From JAGXLC01 sp964585385 (GTDB lineage: Bacteria; Bacteroidota; Bacteroidia; Bacteroidales; UBA12077): a DNA stretch of 64,000 nucleotides. The position numbers and the translations under genes are program-made. The stretch lies in assembly GCA_964585385.1 (NCBI GenBank), contig CAZPDP010000011.1:1-64000 (forward strand). The letters run 5' to 3'. This document shows, one piece after another, positions 18,546-27,822 of this stretch (position 1 is the first letter of the stretch; each line of letters starts with the position of its first letter). Below the pieces are notes generated by a model. The model was not told the origin of the DNA and made no database searches. It was given only the letters and a program-made list of their open reading frames with translations.

Positions 18546-19640
18546 ATGAGCGAAAACAATACAATACTTGAAAAACTGGAAGGGATAAAATTACGATATG
18601 ATGAGGTTAGCGAATTAATTGCCGACCCTGAAATTATGGAAGACATGGATCGGTATATCAAACTGAATAAAGAATACAAAGATCTTCAGCCCATAATTGA
18701 GGCATACAAGGAATATAAAAATCTTCTGGAAAACATTGAGACCTCGAAACACATGCTGGAAAATGAGGATGATGAGGAAATGAAGGAGATGGCAAAAAAC
18801 GAGCTCGAGGTACTCAATAAAAGAAAGGAGCCCCTGGAACAAAAGATCAAAATGCTTCTCATTCCAAAAGATCCGGAAGATGAAAAAAATGCAATACTGG
18901 AAATCAGGGCAGGTACAGGAGGAGACGAAGCCAGCATTTTTGCAGGCGATTTGTATCGAATGTACCTTAAATACTGCGAAAACAAAAAATGGAAGGTCGA
19001 AGTAACTCATGCATCGGAGGGAACTGTGGGTGGTTTTAAAGAAGTAGTTATGAAAGTAAGCGGTGATAATGTTTATGGAATTTTAAAATATGAATCCGGG
19101 GTTCACCGCGTTCAAAGGGTTCCCCAGACAGAAACCCAGGGAAGGGTTCACACTTCAGCCGCAACCGTAGCAGTTCTCCCCGAAGCTGAAGAAGTGGATG
19201 TGGAGCTGAAAGATGACGAAATACGAAAAGACACATTCATGTCTTCCGGTCCCGGCGGTCAGTCTGTGAATACAACCTACTCCGCTATTCGTCTCACGCA
19301 CATACCCACGGGCATTGTGGTAACCTGCCAGGATGAAAAATCACAGCTTAAAAACCTGACAAAAGCAAAAAACGAATTGCGCTCCAGGCTTTATCACATG
19401 GAATTGCAGAAGCATATGGATGATATTGCTTCCAAAAGAAAAACCATGGTGTCAAGTGGTGACCGGTCTGCAAAAATAAGAACCTACAATTTTCCGCAGG
19501 GAAGAGTAACCGACCACAGAATCAACCTGACACTCTATAACCTGGACTCAATAATGGATGGTAACATCCAGGAAATTATCGATAAGCTGCAGATGGAAGA
19601 AAATGCAGAAAAACTCAAAGAAACCGGCTTAGACCAATAA
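18546..19640 (+). CDS. prfA: peptide chain release factor 1
   Basis: Recognises UAA and UAG stop codons and triggers peptide release. The 364-residue protein carries the universal GGQ at about 237-239 (SSGPGGQSVNTTYSA). The stop-codon recognition tripeptide PxT appears as PQT in RVQRVPQTETQGR, which separates it from RF2 (SPF). Most family members have PAT or PVT at this point, so the glutamine in the middle position is a small variation. No RF2-type frameshift is present. The pyrF start follows its stop after only 3 nt. Confidence 0.95.
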   Translation: MSENNTILEKLEGIKLRYDEVSELIADPEIMEDMDRYIKLNKEYKDLQPIIEAYKEYKNLLENIETSKHMLENEDDEEMKEMAKNELEVLNKRKEPLEQKIKMLLIPKDPEDEKNAILEIRAGTGGDEASIFAGDLYRMYLKYCENKKWKVEVTHASEGTVGGFKEVVMKVSGDNVYGILKYESGVHRVQRVPQTETQGRVHTSAATVAVLPEAEEVDVELKDDEIRKDTFMSSGPGGQSVNTTYSAIRLTHIPTGIVVTCQDEKSQLKNLTKAKNELRSRLYHMELQKHMDDIASKRKTMVSSGDRSAKIRTYNFPQGRVTDHRINLTLYNLDSIMDGNIQEIIDKLQMEENAEKLKETGLDQ

Positions 19641-19643
19641 CCC

Positions 19644-20480
19644 ATGGATGCTAAAAAACTATTTGCCCAAATCCGGGAAAAAAAGAGCTATCTCTGTGTA
19701 GGACTTGATTCTGACCCGGATAAAATCCCTGGGCATCTCAGGAATCATGAAGAAGCACAATTTTTGTTTAATAAAGCCATCATTGACTGCACTCATGAAT
19801 TTTGTGTTGCATATAAAATTAACACTGCATTTTACGAAGTAAAAGGCAGCCAGGGATGGAAGATGTTAGAAAAAACAGCCGGTTACATTAAGTCCAATTA
19901 TCCCGGGATATTCCTGATTGCAGATGCAAAAAGAGGTGATATAGGAAATACAGCCCGAATGTATGCCAAAACTTTTTTTGACAGGATGCATTTTGATGCG
20001 ATAACAGTATCGCCTTACATGGGGAGAGATTCAGTTGAGCCTTTCCTTAAATTCCCGGATAAATGGGTTATCATCCTCGGACTTACCTCCAACAAAGGAG
20101 CCGAAGATTTCCAGTTTTTCTATTCTGAAAAAGAAGAAAAACAATTGTTCGAGAAAGTGATAAGCCAGGCTGAAAGCTGGGGGAAGCAAGATAATACCAT
20201 GTTTGTCTTTGGAGCTACAAAAGCTTTACACCTTAAAAAGATAAGAAATCTCATCCCAAATCATTTTCTACTCGTTCCGGGTATTGGAGCGCAGGGAGGC
20301 AGTCTGGAAGATGTATCGGAACACGGATTTAATGAACAATGCGGTTTGCTGGTAAATTCTTCCCGTTCCATTATATTCGCCGACACCTCTGAAAATTTTT
20401 CCTCAGAAGCCGGGAAAAAAGCTAAAGCCATACAAAACTCAATGGAAAAACTACTTAAAAAATATCAAATTTTATCATGA
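19644..20480 (+). CDS. pyrF: orotidine 5'-phosphate decarboxylase (type 2)
   Basis: Last step of UMP synthesis, decarboxylating OMP. The 278-residue length and sequence fit the type 2 subfamily. The catalytic aspartate-lysine array is DAKRGD with D94, K96 and D99, preceded by the VGLDSDP phosphate-end motif at about 19-25. The C-terminal phosphate-binding region is LLVPGIGAQGG. It follows prfA by 3 nt and is almost certainly translated from the same mRNA. Confidence 0.94.
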   Translation: MDAKKLFAQIREKKSYLCVGLDSDPDKIPGHLRNHEEAQFLFNKAIIDCTHEFCVAYKINTAFYEVKGSQGWKMLEKTAGYIKSNYPGIFLIADAKRGDIGNTARMYAKTFFDRMHFDAITVSPYMGRDSVEPFLKFPDKWVIILGLTSNKGAEDFQFFYSEKEEKQLFEKVISQAESWGKQDNTMFVFGATKALHLKKIRNLIPNHFLLVPGIGAQGGSLEDVSEHGFNEQCGLLVNSSRSIIFADTSENFSSEAGKKAKAIQNSMEKLLKKYQILS

Positions 20481-20675
20481 ATCTGCCCCCACTATTCCAT
20501 CTTTGTTAACCTCTTCAAGAATGAAAATCTTTCCCGCACTTGTACCCCTTTGCCCATTCAAATTAGGTGGCAACTATTTTTACAATTAGCCTCGCCTTGA
20601 GAAGTAATACGTAAAATTGAAAATAAGATTTGCTACATCTGCTTATCACACTTCAAGTTTTTTTCAAAGTTTTTA

Positions 20676-20683
20676 TATCTTTG
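20676..20683 (+). promoter_or_regulatory. candidate -7 box for the DUF2851 gene
   Basis: TATCTTTG fits TAnnTTTG and lies 31 nt before the start codon in the 234-bp spacer after pyrF. No -33 box is clear. The rest of the spacer shows no recognisable element. Confidence 0.4.
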
Positions 20684-20714
20684 AATAACGAAACTGTAAA
20701 TCCAAACTTTTTTC

Positions 20715-21998
20715 ATGAGACATGTTCCTGAAGACTTCCTTCAATATCTTTGGAAGTATAAATTATTCAATAAAGAAAATCTGATAACCGATAAAGGAGA
20801 AAAAATTGAAATCTTTGAAAATGGTTGGCATAACCAGCATTCAGGACCTGATTTTTTAAACGCGAAAATAAAAATAGACAGCACATTATGGGCCGGCAAT
20901 GTCGAAATACATCTTAATTCTTCCGATTGGTATGCCCACAACCATCATACTGACAAGGCCTATGACAATGTTATCCTGCATATCGTCCTGAATCACAACC
21001 AGGAAATTAAAAGAACCAATGGAACAGAAATACCAACCCTGGAAATAGAATTCGATGATAATCTGTACGACAATTACAGTAAATTGTTAACGAATGAAAG
21101 CTGGATACCCTGTGAGCAAGAAATTGCTTATGTTGACCATTTCACGGTAAGTTTCTGGCTGGATAAGTTAACCATAGAACGGCTTAAGTTCAAGCATGAT
21201 GACATTAAGACATCGCTTATTAAAAACAAAAACAACTGGGAAGTTACATTCTATCATAAACTAGCCAGGAATTTCGGTTTCAAAATTAACGCAGAGCCTT
21301 TTGAAATACTGGCCCAATCCCTTCCTTTAGATTATCTCGCTAAACACAAAGACAGCAGATTTCAGCTTGAAGCTTTATTTTTCGGACAGGCAGGTTTTTT
21401 AGAGAATAATTTGAGCCATGATAAATATTATCTCGAACTTAGCCGGGAATACGAATACTTAAGAAAAAAATTCGGTCTGCGCCCCATTCAAAATCATGCC
21501 TGGAAATTTGCCCGGCTCAGACCTACCAATTTCCCAACCATCAGGATCTCTCAATTTGCCGGTATCATTTACCATTCACGAAAATTGTTCTCCAGGATAC
21601 TTGAAAGTGAGGACATATCGGAAATTCATGAATTACTCAAAACAGAAGTCAGTGAATTCTGGCATGAACATTACACCTTTCAAAAGCGAGCTCCTGCCAA
21701 CCGAAGAAAAAAACTGGGAAAGACAGCCATCAATACCATTATAATTAATACTGTGGTTCCTTTTCTTTTTATATATGGCGAAAGAAAAAACAAACCACAA
21801 TACAAAGACAAAGCGCTGAATTTTTTGAATCAACTGCCACCTGAGAGAAATTCGGTTATTAAAAAATGGAAAGAATTGAATATACATGCTGAAAATGCAT
21901 ATCAAAGTCAGGCATTAATTCAGTTAAAAAATTTATATTGCAGTCAGAAAAGATGTCTGGAATGTCAAATAGGCAATAAAATTATCAACTTAACCTGA
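20715..21998 (+). CDS. DUF2851 family protein
   Basis: The 427-residue protein belongs to a family of unknown function found mainly in Bacteroidota. Recognisable parts are the N-terminal EDFLQYLWKYKLF, the block around HSGPDFLNAKIKID, and WAGNVEIHLNSSDWYAHNHH, rich in histidine, aspartate and tryptophan, which suggests a metal- or nucleic-acid-binding site, though that is speculation. The C-terminus has four cysteines (CSQKRCLECQIG), a possible metal site. No signal peptide or membrane segment is seen. It is not obviously linked to its neighbours. Confidence 0.85.
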   Translation: MRHVPEDFLQYLWKYKLFNKENLITDKGEKIEIFENGWHNQHSGPDFLNAKIKIDSTLWAGNVEIHLNSSDWYAHNHHTDKAYDNVILHIVLNHNQEIKRTNGTEIPTLEIEFDDNLYDNYSKLLTNESWIPCEQEIAYVDHFTVSFWLDKLTIERLKFKHDDIKTSLIKNKNNWEVTFYHKLARNFGFKINAEPFEILAQSLPLDYLAKHKDSRFQLEALFFGQAGFLENNLSHDKYYLELSREYEYLRKKFGLRPIQNHAWKFARLRPTNFPTIRISQFAGIIYHSRKLFSRILESEDISEIHELLKTEVSEFWHEHYTFQKRAPANRRKKLGKTAINTIIINTVVPFLFIYGERKNKPQYKDKALNFLNQLPPERNSVIKKWKELNIHAENAYQSQALIQLKNLYCSQKRCLECQIGNKIINLT

Positions 21999-22159
21999 AC
22001 ATGAAGGAAAAACAGTTAAAGATCAAAAAAACCAGTTCAAACTGTTCAAATCCTCAAAAGAATTAAATTTCTCTCTTCAATCTTTACGGAAGGTCTGAAT
22101 TTAATTGAGCAACAATTGAATGACACAAATCTTGATATATAACTTTTTTACAAAACTCC

Positions 22160-22189
22160 TTGCAAAGAGAAAAAAAATAAATAATTTTG
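22160..22189 (+). promoter_or_regulatory. promoter of rpsO
   Basis: TTG at 22160-22162 and TAATTTTG at 22182-22189 are separated by 19 bp, matching the Bacteroidota -33/-7 arrangement. The rpsO start codon lies 44 nt downstream, leaving a short leader that could hold S15 autoregulation, although no structure was clear. Confidence 0.6.
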
Positions 22190-22233
22190 CAGTTCTAATT
22201 AACTGGGTATAATTTATTCAAACGGAAAATAAT

Positions 22234-22500
22234 ATGATTAATTCAGAGAAAAAGAAAGAGATATTTAAAGAGTACGGAGGATCAGAGAGCAATACCGGTT
22301 CACCCGAAAGCCAAATCGCATTGTTTACGCAAAGAATTACTGATCTCACTAAACATTTAAAAAATCACAAGAAAGATTTCAGTACACGAAGAGCATTATT
22401 AAAACTGGTTGGAAAAAGAAGAAGATTGCTTGATTACCTGAAGAAAAATGATATTGAAAGGTATCGTGCCGTCATTAAGCAGCTTAAATTACGTAAATAG
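22234..22500 (+). CDS. rpsO: 30S ribosomal protein S15
   Basis: An 88-residue protein of the usual length with the family signature: TGSPESQIALFTQRI, LTKHLKNHKKDFSTRRALLKLVGKR and LLDYLKKND. It binds 16S rRNA early in small-subunit assembly. The arrangement rpsO-terminator-pnp is conserved widely in bacteria. Confidence 0.97.
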   Translation: MINSEKKKEIFKEYGGSESNTGSPESQIALFTQRITDLTKHLKNHKKDFSTRRALLKLVGKRRRLLDYLKKNDIERYRAVIKQLKLRK

Positions 22501-22503
22501 TAG

Positions 22504-22532
22504 AAAAGGCAATCAAAAGCATTGCCTTTTTT
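22504..22532 (+). terminator. terminator between rpsO and pnp
   Basis: AAAAGGCAAT and ATTGCCTTTT form a ten-base perfect stem with a seven-base loop and a short T tract. It starts 4 nt after the rpsO stop and probably sets the ratio of rpsO to pnp mRNA. Confidence 0.75.
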
Positions 22533-22585
22533 CATATCTTTCCGGCTGATTAAACCTTAATCTTACCCGAAAAAAATTATTACAT

Positions 22586-24721
22586 ATGACTAAAGTTATT
22601 CAAAAATCTATTGACCTGGGTGAAGGTAGGACTATTACCCTAGAAACAGGCAAACTCGCAAAACAGGCAGATGGTTCTGTTGTTGTGAAGCAAGGAAGAA
22701 CTATGCTATTGGCAACAGTTGTTTCAGCAAAAGAAGGAAAAGAAGATCTTGATTTCATGCCTCTCACTGTTGAATATAGAGAAAAATTTGCTTCATTCGG
22801 ACGTTTCCCGGGTGGTTTCCTTAAACGTGAATCAAGACCTTCCGATTACGAAATATTAATTTCCAGACTAGTAGACAGGGTATTAAGACCCCTTTTCCCT
22901 GAGGATTACCACGCAGAAACTTTTGTAACTATCCATCTGATTTCTGCAGATAAAGATATTACACCTGATTCTTTAGCAGGGTTGGCTGCTTCAGCGGCTC
23001 TGGCCGCGTCGGATATACCGTTTAACGGACCCATTTCCGAAGTAAGGGTAGCCAGGATTGATGGTCATTACAAGATCAACCCTACCTTTTCAGAACTCGA
23101 AAAAGCTGATATGGATATCATGGTGGGTGCTAATCTTGAGCATGTTATGATGGTTGAAGGCGAAATGGACGAAGTTTCAGAAAAAGAGATGCTGGAAGCC
23201 ATAAAATTTGCTCATGAGGTCATTAAAATGCATTGTATCACCCAGCAGGAAATTACTGATGAGCTGGGGATTCAAAAACGAGAATATGACCATGAGACCA
23301 ATGATGACGATCTGAAAAAACTTCTGCATGAAAAGACTTATGACAGCATTTATAAGGCTGCTAAGGAAAATAAAGGAAAGCACGAGCGATCAGATGCTCT
23401 TAAAGAAATAAAGGAAAACTTTATCAATGAACAGATCGAAGAAAAAGGAGAAGAAGAAGTTGACACTGGTCTAATTGACAGATACTTTCACGATGTAGAA
23501 AAAGAAGCCATCAGAAATCTTGTTCTAAGTGAAAGCATTCGTGTGGATGGCCGTAAATATGATGAAATCAGATCTATTTCCTGCGAAATAGACTATCTAC
23601 CTGCAGCCCACGGATCCGCTCTTTTCACAAGAGGAGAAACACAGTCACTTACCACAGTCACCCTGGGGACAAAACTGGATGAGCAGGTTATTGATGAAGT
23701 GTTGGTTCAGGGTACAGAAAAATTTGTTTTACACTACAATTTCCCACCCTTTTCTACCGGTGATGCCAGACCAGTAAGAGGTGTCAGCCGCAGGGAGGTT
23801 GGGCACGGTAACCTGGCACACAGAGCTCTGAAAAGAATGTTACCGCCTGAATCTGAAAATCCTTACGCGATAAGAGTTGTTTCAGATATCCTCGAATCCA
23901 ATGGTTCCTCATCAATGGCAACCGTCTGCGCAGGTACATTAGCGCTTATGGACTCAGGTGTTCAACTTAAAAAACCGGTATCCGGAATTGCTATGGGACT
24001 TATTACGGATGAATCCGGAAAATATGCAGTTCTTTCGGACATACTGGGAGATGAAGACCATTTAGGTGATATGGACTTTAAAGTGACCGGTACTATAGAT
24101 GGAATAACCGCATGCCAGATGGATATTAAAATCTCAGGTTTGTCTTATGATATTCTTGGAAAGGCACTGGATCAATCCAAAGAGGGCAGGCTATTCATAC
24201 TAAATAAAATGAATGAAACCATCTCAGAACCCCGGCCAGACTTAAAACCCCATTCACCAAGAATCCAGCAGATTAAAATTCCAAGAGATATGATTGGGGC
24301 GCTGATTGGTCCGGGTGGTAAGATTGTTCAGGAAATACAAAATGAAACCGAAACAACAATAACTATCGACCAGGAAGACAACTACGGTATAGTTGATGTA
24401 TTTGCTGAAAATAAAGAGCAAATAGACAAAGCAATGGAAAGAATTAAAGCCATTATACAGGTACCTGAAATTGGTGAAATATATGAAGGAGTGGTTAAAT
24501 CTGTTGTGAACTTCGGTGCTTTCATTGAAATCTTACCCGGTAAAGAAGGTCTGCTTCATATATCTGAGATTGACTGGAAGCGAATCAACAAAGTGGATGA
24601 TGTACTAAAAGAAGGAGACACGGTAAAAGTCAAACTGCTGGATATCGATAAAAAAACAGGAAACCTGAAACTTTCAAGGAAAGCACTTCTTCCAAAACCT
24701 GAAAGGGATAAAAAAGAATAA
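22586..24721 (+). CDS. pnp: polyribonucleotide nucleotidyltransferase
   Basis: A phosphorolytic 3'-5' exoribonuclease of the RNA degradation machinery. The 711-residue protein has two RNase PH domains (first with FASFGRFPGGFLKRE, second with HGSALFTRGETQSLTTVTLGT and the SDILGDEDHLGDMDFKVTGT active-site aspartates), a KH domain (IPRDMIGALIGPGGK, about 570-585) and a C-terminal S1 domain (EGVVKSVVNFGAF...GLLHISEI). Length and order are complete. It is followed by a strong terminator. Confidence 0.97.
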   Translation: MTKVIQKSIDLGEGRTITLETGKLAKQADGSVVVKQGRTMLLATVVSAKEGKEDLDFMPLTVEYREKFASFGRFPGGFLKRESRPSDYEILISRLVDRVLRPLFPEDYHAETFVTIHLISADKDITPDSLAGLAASAALAASDIPFNGPISEVRVARIDGHYKINPTFSELEKADMDIMVGANLEHVMMVEGEMDEVSEKEMLEAIKFAHEVIKMHCITQQEITDELGIQKREYDHETNDDDLKKLLHEKTYDSIYKAAKENKGKHERSDALKEIKENFINEQIEEKGEEEVDTGLIDRYFHDVEKEAIRNLVLSESIRVDGRKYDEIRSISCEIDYLPAAHGSALFTRGETQSLTTVTLGTKLDEQVIDEVLVQGTEKFVLHYNFPPFSTGDARPVRGVSRREVGHGNLAHRALKRMLPPESENPYAIRVVSDILESNGSSSMATVCAGTLALMDSGVQLKKPVSGIAMGLITDESGKYAVLSDILGDEDHLGDMDFKVTGTIDGITACQMDIKISGLSYDILGKALDQSKEGRLFILNKMNETISEPRPDLKPHSPRIQQIKIPRDMIGALIGPGGKIVQEIQNETETTITIDQEDNYGIVDVFAENKEQIDKAMERIKAIIQVPEIGEIYEGVVKSVVNFGAFIEILPGKEGLLHISEIDWKRINKVDDVLKEGDTVKVKLLDIDKKTGNLKLSRKALLPKPERDKKE

Positions 24722-24744
24722 AGAGAAAATCAATGAAAACAATG

Positions 24745-24777
24745 AAAAGCTGCCAAAAAATAAGGCAGCTTTTTTTA
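24745..24777 (+). terminator. terminator after pnp
   Basis: AAAAGCTGCC and GGCAGCTTTT pair perfectly over nine to ten bases and are followed by seven T, 24 nt after the pnp stop. Confidence 0.85.
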
Positions 24778-24883
24778 TTCCTTAAAATGCCCATGCAGAC
24801 AGTGATTTTTTGATATTCTAGTATTTCTTTTTTATATTTACTCTTCGATAAAAATGCATTATTAACTTCATAAATAATTGATT

Positions 24884-26995
24884 ATGAAAAATAAACTATG
24901 GCTCTCCCTCGCAGTATTAATTGTATTTGTGTATTCGTGCCAGAATGCAAATTACAATTATCCGGAAACTAAAAAAGTTGATACTGTAGACACATACTTT
25001 GGAACTGAAGTAGCAGACCCTTACCGGTGGCTTGAAAATGACACTGCTAAAGAAGTTAAGCAATGGGTTAAAGCACAAAACAAAGTTACCTTCGACTACC
25101 TGGAGCAAATTCCTTACCGACCCAAACTAAAATCAAGACTTAAAGAGATATGGAATTATAAAAAAATGGGATCGCCTAAACAAATAGGTGATAAGTATTT
25201 CTTCTTTAAAAATGACGGATTACAAGATCAGTCAGTATTGTACATGACGGATGATTTGAAGAAAGAACCCCAGGTTGTTCTTGATCCCAATAAACTCTCA
25301 AAAGATGGTTCAATATCTTTATCTAATTACGAAGTTTCCAAAAACGGAAAATATATAGCTTATTCAATTTCAAGAGGTGGTTCAGACTGGCAGGAAATTT
25401 ATATCAAAAACCTTGAAAACGGGGAAAAGCTGGATGATCACATCAAATGGGTTAAATTTTCAGGTATTGCCTGGTATAAAGACGGTTTCTTCTACAGCAA
25501 GTATGAAGAACCCCAGGAAGGAGAAGAGCTATCTCAGATGAATAAAAACCAGAAAGTATATTATCACAAACTGGGAGATAATGTAAGCCATGACGAACTG
25601 ATTTTTAAAAACCAAAAATATCCGCAGAGAATGTACTATCCGGATATTTCTGAAGATGAAAAATACCTTTACATATACGAATCCAGGTCCACACATGGCA
25701 ACAATGTATACATCAAGAATCTACGGACCAATAAAAACTTTGTAAAATTAACCACAGGATTCAAATATGAATATGATATCCTTGGCCACAGGGGAGATAA
25801 ATTGATTGTACGAACCAATTACAATGCACCCAAATTTAAGGTTGTAAAAATTGATGTTCACAAAAGAGATGTGGGCAACTGGATTGAAGTCATACCGGAA
25901 AAAAAAGATGTACTAAGACAATGTGAGCTTGTAGGCGATAAAATAGTAACCTCTTATTTAAAAGATGCACATAGCCAGCTTGGGGTATATTCAAATAATG
26001 GAGATCACCTGTATGATATTGAATTGCCTGAACTAGGCAGTGTAGGTTCCATTAATGGAAATCAACAAAGCAATACTTTTTTCTATTCATTTACCTCTTA
26101 CACTACCCCATCGCAGGTATGGAAGTTCAATGTAGAAAACAAAGATTCTGAGGTCATTTTCAAACCCGATTTAAATATCAACACCGATGAATATGTGACT
26201 GAACAGGTATTTTACAAAGCGAAAGATGACACAAAAATACCCATGTTTATAGTGCATAAAAAAGGTATTGAAGCAGACGGGACCAACCCTGTCATGCTTT
26301 ATGGCTACGGTGGATTCAATGCAAGCCTGACACCTCGTTTCAGTACAAGCAATATGGTCTGGCTTGAGAGCGGAGGAATTTATGCGGTAGCTAATTTAAG
26401 AGGAGGTGGAGAATATGGAGAAAAATGGCACCGTCAGGGTATTCGACTGAATAAAAAGAATGTCTTTAACGACTTTATTGCAGCCGCTGAATATTTAATT
26501 GACAAAAAGTACACCAATCCGAATAAACTAGCTATACACGGAGCTTCTAACGGGGGATTATTAATTGGTGCGGTTGTAAACAAGCGCCCTGAGCTTTTTG
26601 AAGTAGCAATTCCTTCTGTTGGAGTTATGGATATGCTGAGGTTCCATAAATTTACTATTGGTTGGGCCTGGGTTGACGAATATGGTTCAAGCGAAGATTC
26701 TCTGGATTTTGAAAACCTTTACAGTTACTCACCGCTCCATAACATTCAGGGAAATTTGAACTACCCAGCTATACTGGCCATGACTGCTGACCATGATGAC
26801 CGTGTGGTTCCGGCTCATTCTTTCAAATATATTGCCACTCTGCAGGAAAAATACGGCGGTAAAAACCCAACCATGATTCGTATTCAGACTAAAGCAGGCC
26901 ATGGTGCCGGAAAAGCTACCAGCGTTAAAATACAGGAAGAAGCAGATATGTGGTCGTTTATTTTTTACAATATGGATATTAAACCAAATTTTTAA
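24884..26995 (+). CDS. prolyl oligopeptidase (S9A), lipoprotein
   Basis: A serine peptidase cleaving after proline in short peptides. I take the ATG at 24884 as start; an in-frame TTG two codons earlier is less likely. The N-terminus is a lipoprotein signal ending in VYSC, so the enzyme is probably periplasmic and membrane-anchored. The seven-bladed propeller covers about residues 75-400 and the hydrolase domain the rest. The triad is visible: Ser at about 555 in GASNGG, Asp in ADHDDRVV and His in KAGHGAGK. Size (703 residues) is standard. Confidence 0.93.
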   Translation: MKNKLWLSLAVLIVFVYSCQNANYNYPETKKVDTVDTYFGTEVADPYRWLENDTAKEVKQWVKAQNKVTFDYLEQIPYRPKLKSRLKEIWNYKKMGSPKQIGDKYFFFKNDGLQDQSVLYMTDDLKKEPQVVLDPNKLSKDGSISLSNYEVSKNGKYIAYSISRGGSDWQEIYIKNLENGEKLDDHIKWVKFSGIAWYKDGFFYSKYEEPQEGEELSQMNKNQKVYYHKLGDNVSHDELIFKNQKYPQRMYYPDISEDEKYLYIYESRSTHGNNVYIKNLRTNKNFVKLTTGFKYEYDILGHRGDKLIVRTNYNAPKFKVVKIDVHKRDVGNWIEVIPEKKDVLRQCELVGDKIVTSYLKDAHSQLGVYSNNGDHLYDIELPELGSVGSINGNQQSNTFFYSFTSYTTPSQVWKFNVENKDSEVIFKPDLNINTDEYVTEQVFYKAKDDTKIPMFIVHKKGIEADGTNPVMLYGYGGFNASLTPRFSTSNMVWLESGGIYAVANLRGGGEYGEKWHRQGIRLNKKNVFNDFIAAAEYLIDKKYTNPNKLAIHGASNGGLLIGAVVNKRPELFEVAIPSVGVMDMLRFHKFTIGWAWVDEYGSSEDSLDFENLYSYSPLHNIQGNLNYPAILAMTADHDDRVVPAHSFKYIATLQEKYGGKNPTMIRIQTKAGHGAGKATSVKIQEEADMWSFIFYNMDIKPNF

Positions 26996-27019
26996 AATAT
27001 TATTCTATACCTTTGTAAG

Positions 27020-27050
27020 AAGCTGCTTTTATTCTGAAAGCAGCTTTTTT
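27020..27050 (+). terminator. terminator after the prolyl oligopeptidase gene
   Basis: AAGCTGCTTT and AAAGCAGCTT form a ten-base perfect stem with a seven-base loop and a T run. The next start codon follows within 20 nt, so read-through may supply part of the kinase mRNA. Confidence 0.8.
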
Positions 27051-27069
27051 ACTAATAAATTATATATCT

Positions 27070-27705
27070 GTGGATTATAAATACATTGTGATTGAAGGTA
27101 ACATAGGAGCAGGGAAAACAAGCCTGGCAAAAAAAATAGCATCTGAATACAATGCAAACCTGGTACTTGAAGAATTTGAGGACAATCCTTTTCTTCCTAA
27201 ATTTTATAAAAATCCAGACAAGTACTCATTTCATGTTGAGCTCTCATTCCTTGCCAGCAGATACCAGCAGCTTATTAATGAAATCCCTTATAAAAACCTT
27301 TTCAAAACATTTACCCTGGCTGATTTTTATTTTGCCAAGTCTCTGATTTTTGCCAGCGTTACTCTTTCCCAGTCAGAATATAATCTATACCGAAAAATAT
27401 TTAACATAATTTACAAATCCTTACCCAAGCCTGATATTTATATTTACCTTCATGTGAATACCAAACGACTGATTGAAAATATAAGAAAAAGGGGAAGAGA
27501 GTATGAAAAAGAGTTGGATGAGGACTACTTAAACAAATTACAAAATGCTTATTTTCAATTTATGAGAGAACAAAAAGAGATGCGAATTGTAATACTAGAT
27601 GTAACAAACATGGACTTTATGAGACATGACTCTGATTATGAAACAATTAAACATCAAATCTTCAACAAAAAATATAATAAAGGATTAAATCAGATTGCTT
27701 TTTAA
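27070..27705 (+). CDS. deoxynucleoside kinase
   Basis: Phosphorylates a deoxynucleoside in DNA precursor salvage. The 211-residue protein has a P-loop (EGNIGAGKTS, residues 9-18), the substrate-binding FEDNPFLPKFY segment and a lid-region RKRGREYE. These are the marks of the dCK/dGK/dAK family. The start is GTG at 27070; no ATG fits upstream of the P-loop. The specificity cannot be read from the sequence with confidence. Confidence 0.9.
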   Translation: MDYKYIVIEGNIGAGKTSLAKKIASEYNANLVLEEFEDNPFLPKFYKNPDKYSFHVELSFLASRYQQLINEIPYKNLFKTFTLADFYFAKSLIFASVTLSQSEYNLYRKIFNIIYKSLPKPDIYIYLHVNTKRLIENIRKRGREYEKELDEDYLNKLQNAYFQFMREQKEMRIVILDVTNMDFMRHDSDYETIKHQIFNKKYNKGLNQIAF

Positions 27706-27760
27706 TGTACTATTAATGATAATTTTCGTATATTTATTTTTATTTTACCCAAAACATTAT

Positions 27761-27768
27761 TAAGTTTG
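27761..27768 (+). promoter_or_regulatory. candidate -7 box for the TPR lipoprotein gene
   Basis: TAAGTTTG matches TAnnTTTG and ends 54 nt before the start codon. The upstream region is T-rich but has no clear TTTG at the right distance. Confidence 0.45.
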
Positions 27769-27822
27769 TACTTTAAGAGTCACATTTAGAAACTAATTCA
27801 AAACAAATAATTAGAGGCAATT